Source: an uncultured Shewanella sp. (GTDB lineage: Bacteria; Pseudomonadota; Gammaproteobacteria; Enterobacterales; Shewanellaceae). Taken from it: DNA of 64,000 bases. How positions within the stretch are numbered: the stretch's first letter is position 1; each line of letters begins with the position of its first letter. The notes beneath the pieces are model-generated. The model was not told where the DNA came from and made no database searches. It saw only the letters and a program-made list of their open reading frames with translations. This document shows, one piece after another, positions 57,304 through 64,000 of the stretch. Location of the stretch: NCBI RefSeq assembly GCF_947501665.1, contig NZ_CANMWS010000007.1, forward strand, positions 62,001-126,000, written 5' to 3'. The position numbers were made by a program, and so were the translations under genes.

Positions 57304-58320
57304 TTAAGAAACAGGCGGCAGAGTATCCAGTGGCCACCTTGGTTGCCCCTTAACGGCCAAATCATCGATTTGCCCTGCTTTTAACCGCTGTAATCCAGCA
57401 TAAGCAATCATGGCGCCGTTATCGGTACAAAACTCCCCTCTAGGGTAATACACTTTTCCACCTTCTTTTTGCATCATATCGGCTAATGATCCTTGTAAGC
57501 GCGTATTAGCACTCACTCCACCGGCAACCACTAAACGCTGATAACCCGTTTGCTTTAATGCACGACGACATTTAATCGCTAAGGTATCCACAATGGCCTC
57601 TTCAAACGCACAAGCAATATTCGCTCGAGTTTGTTCATCACTCGGCTCTGAGGCTATCGTGTTAGCCGTAAAGGTTTTTAATCCAGAAAAACTAAAATCA
57701 AGACCGGGTCTATCTGTCATGGGTCTTGGAAAACGATAACTGCCCGGCACCCCCTTGGCAGCCAGCTTAGATAATCTTGGGCCCCCTGGGTAATCAAGCC
57801 CCATTAATTTAGCCGTTTTATCAAATGCCTCACCTGCAGCATCATCAAGAGACTCCCCTAACACTTCGTAACGGCCAATCCCTTCCACACCGACAAGCAT
57901 TGAATGCCCTCCTGACACCAATAATGCCAAGAACGGAAATTCAGGGGCATCATCTTCTAACATTGGCGCCAATAAGTGCCCTTCCATATGATGCACACCA
58001 ATAGCCGGTTTATCACATGAAAAAGCCAATGAACGTCCAACACACGCACCAACAAGTAATGCACCGATGAGTCCTGGCCCTTTGGTATAAGCGATTCCAT
58101 CAAGTTGACTCATTTCCATCTCAGCATCAGCCAATGCTTGGCGCACTAACGGAATAATTTTACGGACATGATCTCTTGATGCCAATTCGGGCACAACACC
58201 CCCATAGTCAGCGTGCAATTTTACCTGACTATATAAAGTGTGAGACAACAAACCCTGTTCATCATCATAAATCGCAATCCCCGTCTCATCACAAGATGTT
58301 TCAATACCTAAAACCCGCAT
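57304..58320 (-). CDS. tsaD: tRNA N6-adenosine threonylcarbamoyltransferase (TsaD)
   Basis: Forms t6A at position 37 of ANN-decoding tRNAs together with TsaB and TsaE. 338 residues. Metal ligands H111 and H115 in [12 protein letters not shown]-terminal [20 protein letters not shown] and ATP-site [13 protein letters not shown] match the family. It is divergent from the rpsU operon, a common arrangement. Confidence 0.97.
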   Translation of the reverse strand: MRVLGIETSCDETGIAIYDDEQGLLSHTLYSQVKLHADYGGVVPELASRDHVRKIIPLVRQALADAEMEMSQLDGIAYTKGPGLIGALLVGACVGRSLAFSCDKPAIGVHHMEGHLLAPMLEDDAPEFPFLALLVSGGHSMLVGVEGIGRYEVLGESLDDAAGEAFDKTAKLMGLDYPGGPRLSKLAAKGVPGSYRFPRPMTDRPGLDFSFSGLKTFTANTIASEPSDEQTRANIACAFEEAIVDTLAIKCRRALKQTGYQRLVVAGGVSANTRLQGSLADMMQKEGGKVYYPRGEFCTDNGAMIAYAGLQRLKAGQIDDLAVKGQPRWPLDTLPPVS

Positions 58321-58550
58321 TATTTTCCGTCTTTTTGGTTAATAAAATGAAGCCTAATTCTACCTGTTGAGTCATAATTACACCAGTTATGCGCACATCA
58401 AAATCACACCTTTGTGTAATATGCGCATTTCAATCGTGTGAAAAGCTTTACAAACACCCGTCAATCGGTATAGAATTTCGCACCATTTTTAAATTAACTT
58501 GGGTCTGATTCGTCTTGACTCAACAACCGACACCTAAGGGGTGATGGCGT

Positions 58551-58766
58551 ATGCCAATTATTAAAGTACGTGAAAATGAACCATTTGACGTAGCTTTACG
58601 TCGTTTCAAGCGCTCTTGCGAAAAAGCAGGTATCTTAGCTGACGTTCGTGCTCGTGAATTCTACGAGAAGCCAACGACTGCACGTAAACGTGCTAAAGCC
58701 GCTGCTATCAAGCGTCTTGCTAAGAAGCTTTCTCGTGAAAATGCGCGTCGCGTACGTTTATACTAA
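58551..58766 (+). CDS. rpsU: 30S ribosomal protein S21
   Basis: 71 residues, the exact family length. [20 protein letters not shown] and a basic C-terminal helix rich in Arg and Lys ([20 protein letters not shown]). It heads the macromolecular-synthesis operon (rpsU-yqeY-dnaG-rpoD), linking translation, replication and transcription initiation. AAGGGGTG before the ATG is a strong ribosome site. Confidence 0.98.
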   Translation: MPIIKVRENEPFDVALRRFKRSCEKAGILADVRAREFYEKPTTARKRAKAAAIKRLAKKLSRENARRVRLY

Positions 58767-58772
58767 TCTCTT

Positions 58773-59216
58773 ATGAGCCTAGTTAATCAGCTAAAAGACC
58801 AAATGAAAGAAGCCATGCGTGCCAAAGAAAAGGTACGTTTAGGCACCATTCGTATGGCATTAGCAGCCATCAAACAGATTGAAGTGGATACCCGCGAATC
58901 TCTGACTGATGAGCAAGCTATAGCAGTGTTAACCAAAATGGTAAAACAACGTCGTGATTCCGTTGCGCAATATACCGCAGCAGGACGTGACGAATTAGCG
59001 CAAATAGAAGCAGAAGAAATTCAGATCCTTGAAAAGTTTCTGCCTCAGCCTCTAACAGAAGAGGAAATTTCTGCGTTAATTGATGCGAGCATTGTTGAAA
59101 TGTCAGCATCATCCATGGCGGATATGGGCAAAGTAATGGGAGCATTAAAACCAAAAGTATTAGGTAGAGCTGATATGGCATCAATTGGTGCTATGATTAA
59201 AGCAAAACTTAAATAA
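58773..59216 (+). CDS. yqeY: YqeY/GatB-like protein
   Basis: 147 residues of the YqeY family, related to the tail domain of GatB. MSLVNQLKDQMKEAMRAKEK at the start, VRLGTIRMALAAIKQIEVDT after it, and a C-terminal MGKVMGALKPKVLGRADMAS. The molecular role is unclear; it may bind tRNA. It begins six bases after rpsU, so it is co-translated. A terminator after it may reduce read-through to dnaG. Confidence 0.93.
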   Translation: MSLVNQLKDQMKEAMRAKEKVRLGTIRMALAAIKQIEVDTRESLTDEQAIAVLTKMVKQRRDSVAQYTAAGRDELAQIEAEEIQILEKFLPQPLTEEEISALIDASIVEMSASSMADMGKVMGALKPKVLGRADMASIGAMIKAKLK

Positions 59217-59234
59217 CCTTGATTTTAATGTATG

Positions 59235-59268
59235 AACAAGCCGTGCTCCTGCGCGGCTTGTTTGTTTA
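59235..59268 (+). terminator. rho-independent terminator between yqeY and dnaG
   Basis: AACAAGCCG (59235-59243) pairs with CGGCTTGTT (59254-59262) and is followed by TGTTT. The equivalent place in E. coli carries an internal terminator between rpsU and dnaG that lowers primase level; the same role is likely. Confidence 0.8.
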
Positions 59269-59357
59269 AATCCTAGATTGTTTTGTTCAGTAGTCGACGT
59301 TAAACGATACAATTATCTTCCAAATAATCTGTTTTAAAGGCGGCTTTTTTCCAAAAA

Positions 59358-61088
59358 ATGGCGATACCTCGTGATTTTATTAATGAGCTAGTAGCTCGTA
59401 TCGATATAGTCGATCTTATTGACGCTAAAGTGCCGTTAAAAAAAGCAGGTAAAAATCACTCTGCCTGTTGCCCCTTTCATAGTGAAAAGTCACCTTCATT
59501 TACGGTTAGCCGAGATAAACAGTTTTACCATTGTTTTGGTTGTGGCGCTCACGGTAATGTCATTGACTTTGTTATGGAATATGACCGACTTGAATTTATT
59601 GATGCCATTGATGAATTAGCCGGACAACTGGGTCTAGAAGTGCCTCAGGAACAAGGTTCTCGCAAGCCACGAAATGACAGTTTAAGTCGTGATTTGTATC
59701 AATTAATGGAAGAAGCCAGTTTATTTTATCAACATCAGCTTAGACAGCATGATGACAAACAAAAAGTACTTGATTACCTTGATTACAGAGGCTTATCACA
59801 GGAAGTTATCGAGCACTTTAACATTGGTTTTGCACCCGATGGCTGGGATGGATTATTAAGCCGTTACCGTCAAAGCAGTGATGCACAAAATAAATTGCTG
59901 ACCGCGGGTATGGTCATTGAGAATGATAATGGCAAACGTTATGACCGATTTCGTGATCGACTCATGTTCCCCATACGGGACCGGCGCGGCAGAGTCATTG
60001 GGTTTGGTGGACGTGTATTAGGTGACGGCACACCAAAATACTTGAATTCTCCCGAAACGCCCATATTTCATAAGGGCAATGAGCTATATGGCTTGTATGA
60101 AGTCAAGCAACGCCATAAAGATCCAAAGCAAATACTGATTGTTGAAGGCTATATGGATGTCGTGGCATTGGGGCAATTTGGTGTGGATTACGCCGTTGCA
60201 TCATTAGGCACTGCCACCACAGCCGAGCAATTTCAACTCTTGCTTCGTAGCACAAGAGAAGTCATTTGTTGCTATGATGGTGATAGAGCAGGACAAGAAG
60301 CCGCTTGGCGAGCCCTTGAAACAGCATTGCCTTTATTAAAGCCAGGCGTACAAATCCGGTTTATGTTTATTCAGGAAGGTGAAGATCCTGACAGCATGAT
60401 AAGACAAGTCGGTAAAGAAGCCTTTGAAGCACAACTGACTCAGGCTAAGCCTTTATCAGACTTTTTATTTGACAACCTTGCCCTAAAGCACGGCAAAGAT
60501 GACAAAAGTTTATTGGCACAAAATGCCATCAAACTAATAGAAAAAATACAAGATACTGTATTACAAAGCTTATTGCTAGAAGAACTGGCTCATAAGCTCA
60601 GAATGAATAATGCCGACGAGCTCAAACGTAAGTTTAATTTTGTCTCAAAAGGACAAAATAAGCCAAATAAATCCCAAGCGTTAGCAGGAAGAGGCACGCC
60701 TTTACGGCTGGCCATTGCCCTTTTAGTGCAACACCCTCGTTTAGGTTTTGGGTTACCAGAGCAACCGGCACTGCAATACATACAAATGCCGGGCATTGAT
60801 TTGCTCAGCTTAGTATTAACATTAACACAGCAGCAAGTCATGAGCAGCGCACAACTACTTGAGCATTTCAGGGGGGACAAACAAGTCAACATCCTGAATA
60901 AATTAGCCCAATGGGACCATCAAGTGGCGGATGAAAACTTACTGCAAAAGTTAAAAGGGACTTTGATATGGTTGAACAATCAATATATTGAGCAGCGATA
61001 CCAAGAACTCAGTCTCAAGCAACAACATACAAAAGAAGAAAGGATACAGCTTCAAAAGCTTATCTCGGTCATGAAAGCACAAGCTTAG
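59358..61088 (+). CDS. dnaG: DNA primase (DnaG)
   Basis: Makes RNA primers at the replication fork. 576 residues. Zinc ribbon C38, H41, C59, C62 (CPFH and CFGCG). The catalytic TOPRIM core contains ILIVEGYMDVVALGQ and CCYDGDRAGQEAA, and the RNA-polymerase-like domain between has KGNELYGLYEVKQ. The C-terminal helical region would bind the helicase DnaB. Third gene of the rpsU operon after an internal terminator. Confidence 0.97.
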   Translation: MAIPRDFINELVARIDIVDLIDAKVPLKKAGKNHSACCPFHSEKSPSFTVSRDKQFYHCFGCGAHGNVIDFVMEYDRLEFIDAIDELAGQLGLEVPQEQGSRKPRNDSLSRDLYQLMEEASLFYQHQLRQHDDKQKVLDYLDYRGLSQEVIEHFNIGFAPDGWDGLLSRYRQSSDAQNKLLTAGMVIENDNGKRYDRFRDRLMFPIRDRRGRVIGFGGRVLGDGTPKYLNSPETPIFHKGNELYGLYEVKQRHKDPKQILIVEGYMDVVALGQFGVDYAVASLGTATTAEQFQLLLRSTREVICCYDGDRAGQEAAWRALETALPLLKPGVQIRFMFIQEGEDPDSMIRQVGKEAFEAQLTQAKPLSDFLFDNLALKHGKDDKSLLAQNAIKLIEKIQDTVLQSLLLEELAHKLRMNNADELKRKFNFVSKGQNKPNKSQALAGRGTPLRLAIALLVQHPRLGFGLPEQPALQYIQMPGIDLLSLVLTLTQQQVMSSAQLLEHFRGDKQVNILNKLAQWDHQVADENLLQKLKGTLIWLNNQYIEQRYQELSLKQQHTKEERIQLQKLISVMKAQA

Positions 61089-61143
61089 CATAAAAAACGT
61101 GCAAAACTTGCCGCTAAGACTAGCACAAGGACGCGTACAAGGC

Positions 61144-61149
61144 TATAAT
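61144..61149 (+). promoter_or_regulatory. candidate -10 of an internal rpoD promoter
   Basis: TATAAT at 61144-61149 lies about 63 bases before the rpoD ATG. The -35 region at proper spacing is weak (TAGCAC). Internal promoters before rpoD are known in E. coli. Confidence 0.4.
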
Positions 61150-61212
61150 TGACGATTTGCGTGGCATACTTGCCCCGTCGTTTTAACTGTTACCCCAACT
61201 TGGATGATATCT

Positions 61213-63045
61213 ATGGATCACACTCCGCAGTCGCAACTTAAATTGTTGCTTGCCAAAGGTAAAGAGCAAGGTTATTTAACCTATGCAGAAGTGAACGACC
61301 ACTTACCTGCTGATATGGTCGACGCCGACCAGATTGAAGATATTGTCCAGATGATTAATGACATGGGGATCCGGGTCTACGAACAGGCGCCCGATGCCGA
61401 TGACATTATGATGTCTGAAGACAGCACTGATGATGATGCAGCTGAAGAAGCCGCGGCGGCACTGGCCACCGTAGAAGCCGAACTTGGTCGCACCACTGAT
61501 CCCGTCCGTATGTATATGCGTGAAATGGGTACCGTTGAACTGCTTACTCGTGAAGGCGAAATTGTTATCGCTAAGCGTATCGAAGAAGGGATCAACACAG
61601 TACAAGCATCTGTTGCTGAATATCCTCAAGCAATCAGTATCATTCTTGACCAATATGATCGTTACAAAGCTGAAGAAATACGTTTATCCGATATCATTTC
61701 AGGTTTTGTTGATCCGAACGCCGAAGATGTCGCACCAACAGCGACCCATATCGGTTCTGAGTTATCCGATGAAGATTTAGCGGATGAAGATGTTGAAGGT
61801 GAAGAAGGCGAAGATGATGAAGAGGGTCCAAAAGGACCTGATCCAGAGGAAGCTGAAGAGCGCTTTACTCAATTAAGAGAAGCCCATGAAAGTGCATTAA
61901 AAGTCATTGCATTAAAAGGTCGTGGTCATGCTGAGTCAACCTTAGCCCTCTTTGAAATTGGTGAAATCTTTAAAGAATTCCGTTTGATGCCTAAGCAGTT
62001 CGATAGCTTAGTGAGAAATATGCGCGAAATGATGGACAAAGTGCGTATTCAAGAGCGTCTCATCATGAAGCTCTGCGTTGAACAAGCCAAAATGCCGAAA
62101 AAGAACTTCGTCAAAGGCTATACCAGTAACGAAAGCAGCATTGAATGGTTCAATGTTGAGCTTGCATCTGGTAAACCTTATGCCGAAGGGCTAAAAATGG
62201 TTGAGTACGATGTGCAACGTAGCCGTGCGAAACTCGATGCCATTGAAAACGAAACTGGCCTTGCCATTGGTGCGATTAAAGATATTAATCGCCGTATGTC
62301 AATTGGTGAGGCGAAAGCCCGCCGTGCCAAGAAAGAAATGGTTGAAGCCAACTTGCGTTTGGTGATCTCTATTGCCAAAAAGTACACCAACCGTGGTTTG
62401 CAATTCTTAGATCTGATCCAAGAAGGTAATATTGGTCTAATGAAAGCGGTGGATAAATTCGAATACCGCCGTGGTTATAAGTTCTCAACCTATGCAACTT
62501 GGTGGATCCGTCAGGCCATTACTCGTTCAATTGCCGATCAAGCGCGTACTATTCGTATTCCTGTTCATATGATTGAAACGATTAATAAGCTTAACCGTAT
62601 TTCACGTCAAATGCTTCAGGAAATGGGTCGTGAGCCTTCGCCTGAAGAGTTAGCTGAACGCATGTTAATGCCGGAAGATAAGATCCGTAAAGTCCTTAAA
62701 ATTGCCAAAGAGCCTATCTCAATGGAAACCCCCATTGGTGATGATGAAGACTCACACTTAGGTGATTTTATCGAAGACACGACGCTTGAACTACCATTAG
62801 ACTCAGCCACTGGCGAAAGTTTAAAAAATGCCACGCACGAAGTCCTAGCAGGCCTAACAGCCCGTGAAGCAAAAGTCTTACGTATGCGTTTTGGTATCGA
62901 TATGAATACCGATCATACGTTAGAAGAAGTGGGTAAGCAGTTTGATGTGACCCGTGAGCGTATTCGTCAAATTGAAGCAAAAGCGTTACGTAAATTGCGT
63001 CATCCTTCTCGCTCTGAAATCTTAAAATCATTCCTAGATGAATAA
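61213..63045 (+). CDS. rpoD: RNA polymerase primary sigma factor sigma-70 (RpoD)
   Basis: 610 residues from the ATG at 61213 ([13 protein letters not shown]), which aligns with the E. coli start and has GGA nearby; an ATG three codons upstream is the alternative. Region 1.1 acidic N-terminus, a non-conserved acidic insert (about residues 180-210), region 2 ([34 protein letters not shown]), region 3 ([16 protein letters not shown]) and region 4 ([20 protein letters not shown]). Last gene of the operon, with a strong terminator. Confidence 0.98.
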   Translation: MDHTPQSQLKLLLAKGKEQGYLTYAEVNDHLPADMVDADQIEDIVQMINDMGIRVYEQAPDADDIMMSEDSTDDDAAEEAAAALATVEAELGRTTDPVRMYMREMGTVELLTREGEIVIAKRIEEGINTVQASVAEYPQAISIILDQYDRYKAEEIRLSDIISGFVDPNAEDVAPTATHIGSELSDEDLADEDVEGEEGEDDEEGPKGPDPEEAEERFTQLREAHESALKVIALKGRGHAESTLALFEIGEIFKEFRLMPKQFDSLVRNMREMMDKVRIQERLIMKLCVEQAKMPKKNFVKGYTSNESSIEWFNVELASGKPYAEGLKMVEYDVQRSRAKLDAIENETGLAIGAIKDINRRMSIGEAKARRAKKEMVEANLRLVISIAKKYTNRGLQFLDLIQEGNIGLMKAVDKFEYRRGYKFSTYATWWIRQAITRSIADQARTIRIPVHMIETINKLNRISRQMLQEMGREPSPEELAERMLMPEDKIRKVLKIAKEPISMETPIGDDEDSHLGDFIEDTTLELPLDSATGESLKNATHEVLAGLTAREAKVLRMRFGIDMNTDHTLEEVGKQFDVTRERIRQIEAKALRKLRHPSRSEILKSFLDE

Positions 63046-63070
63046 TGCACTAACATTTTTCATCTAATGA

Positions 63071-63104
63071 TTAAAAAGCCCAACCTGCGTGTTGGGCTTT
63101 TTAA
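63071..63104. terminator. bidirectional terminator after rpoD
   Basis: TTAAAAAGCCCAAC and GTTGGGCTTTTTAA form a perfect 14-bp stem around CTGCGT, with A and T runs making it effective on both strands. It separates rpoD from the convergent YdeP-like gene. Confidence 0.92.
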
Positions 63105-63122
63105 TCACTATAAACCAGTATA

Positions 63123-64000
63123 TTATTTTTCCACTTTCACATTAATCTGAGCAGAGTCCTTATCCACCAAAATCGCAATCGATTTATAAGTGGGCGTGTC
63201 ACTGAGTTCACCGACACTCTCTAATGGCACTAATGCATTGGCTTCAGGATAATAAGCAGCCACATTACCACGTGGAATGTCATATTCAATCACAGTAAAA
63301 CCAGAAAGTTGCCGAGTACTCTTATCTGGCCATAATGACGTTAATACTACTTTATCTAAATGTGCTAATCCTTGCTGTAACATATCTTTATCATTCATCA
63401 TGAGTACTTTTCGATGCCCATGAACACCTCTATATCTGTCTTCCATTCCATAAATCGTGGTATTGTACTGATCATGCGATCGCAGCGTTTGCAATATAAA
63501 CGTTGCCTGCTCTGTTAGCGCACTCGGATCAAATGCGATAATCGATTCTGGCAATGCATGAGCAATAAGCTGTGCTTTTTTTGATGGTGTTTGCCAATGA
63601 TATTCCGCCGCATGACTCCCTAAGTAGAACCCGCCTGGATACTGAATTTTTTCATTAAAACCTTTAAATTTAGGTAAAACCTCAGCCACTTTATGACGAA
63701 TAAGGCCATAATCATCAACAAAGTCTTGCCAATGGATCTCTTCTGAGCCTAATGTAGCCTGAGCTATTCCTGCAACAATCGCCACTTCTGAGCGCATATC
63801 CCCCCTATCACTGGGGACAACCCCTGATGATGCATGCACCATACTGAAGGAGTCTTCCACTGTAACTTTTTGGGGCCCTCCTGCTTGGATATCAATATCG
63901 GTACGGCCCAGACAAGGCAAGATTAACGCTTGCTTACCCGTTACCAAATGACTACGGTTTAGTTTTGTCGCTATATGTACTGTCAATTCACACTGGCTCA
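63123..64000 (-). CDS. FdhF/YdeP-family molybdopterin oxidoreductase (partial, N-terminus beyond window)
   Basis: C-terminal part, about 292 residues, of a large oxidoreductase; the reading frame is open to the right edge. The section TVHIATKLNRSHLVTGKQAL, ILPCLGRTDID, then SDRGDMRSEVAIV and RSHDQYNTTIYGMEDRYRGV-type sequence match the end of YdeP-like alpha subunits related to formate dehydrogenase. A role in acid resistance has been proposed for E. coli YdeP. Cofactor motifs would lie outside the window. Convergent with rpoD. Confidence 0.85.
   Translation of the reverse strand, partial: SQCELTVHIATKLNRSHLVTGKQALILPCLGRTDIDIQAGGPQKVTVEDSFSMVHASSGVVPSDRGDMRSEVAIVAGIAQATLGSEEIHWQDFVDDYGLIRHKVAEVLPKFKGFNEKIQYPGGFYLGSHAAEYHWQTPSKKAQLIAHALPESIIAFDPSALTEQATFILQTLRSHDQYNTTIYGMEDRYRGVHGHRKVLMMNDKDMLQQGLAHLDKVVLTSLWPDKSTRQLSGFTVIEYDIPRGNVAAYYPEANALVPLESVGELSDTPTYKSIAILVDKDSAQINVKVEK

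Noticed and set aside
61377..61653. Antisense frames inside rpoD
   Set aside because: They are shadows of the highly conserved rpoD coding sequence.

Overview
The window looks like a stretch of Shewanella chromosome. The basis is gene content and order, recalled from family knowledge and not searched: rseA-rpoE/nadB, nhaA, thyA-lgt, ptsP-rppH, mutH, a membrane class III adenylate cyclase, OxyR, a stand-alone Hpt protein of the HptA type (the phosphotransfer module that Shewanella uses with its split Arc system), gltBD, tyrS, anmK, erpA, pyrB, hemL, gspAB, cca, lpp, and the rpsU-yqeY-dnaG-rpoD block. The DNA is AT-rich to the eye, which would suit a low-GC marine or cold-water species. No rRNA, tRNA or CRISPR was seen. 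Both window edges cut genes: rseA on the left and a YdeP-like molybdoenzyme on the right.

Layout. 1-3.5 kb: envelope-stress sigma factor with its anti-sigma factor, NAD synthesis, SdhE-YgfX. 3.6-6.5 kb: nhaA, a small secreted protein and nhaR on the minus strand, with a short repeat element between the last two. 6.6-12.3 kb: thyA-lgt, a TauE/SafE permease, ptsP-rppH. 12.9-16.4 kb: mutH, adenylate cyclase, oxyR, hptA. 16.8-17.5 kb: two degenerate tandem repeat elements. 17.9-23.8 kb: glutamate synthase. 24-31 kb: mtnN, a CbiB-like protein, small membrane/secreted proteins, tyrS, an M23 peptidase, anmK. 31.1-31.5 kb: best-preserved copy of the repeat element. 31.6-35.6 kb: DUF2750 protein, small membrane protein, erpA, a CLC chloride protein. 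35.8-39.1 kb: three unrecognised Ser/Asn/Gln-rich proteins, at least two of them paralogues. 39.3-43.5 kb: pyrB, hemL (followed immediately by a second, different TIR element) and nhaD. 43.7-47.7 kb: an accessory stretch with a membrane protein, a three-gene ABC-three-component (ABC-3C) conflict system and a palindrome-rich boundary. 47.7-64 kb: gspAB, cca, lpp with an L,D-transpeptidase, rlmA, uppP, folKB, plsY, tsaD, rpsU-yqeY-dnaG-rpoD.

How the genes fit together. Most of the window is core housekeeping. Sodium and ion homeostasis recurs (NhaA, NhaR, NhaD, CLC), as expected for a marine cell. Envelope building recurs too (Lgt, UppP, PlsY, Lpp, L,D-transpeptidase, M23 peptidase, AnmK, GspAB, sigma-E). 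Nitrogen and regulatory signalling is represented by PtsP, GltBD, CyaC and HptA.

The most unusual material is: (i) a roughly 320 bp non-coding element family in four copies with terminal inverted repeats and CTAG/CTAA ends; (ii) a separate 230 bp element with perfect 18 bp inverted ends inserted at the hemL stop codon; (iii) the HNH/middle-component/DUF2326 ABC-3C operon; (iv) the paralogous low-complexity proteins before pyrB; (v) a CLC protein with valine at the usual internal proton-glutamate position; and (vi) mutually exclusive hairpins in the lpp leader.
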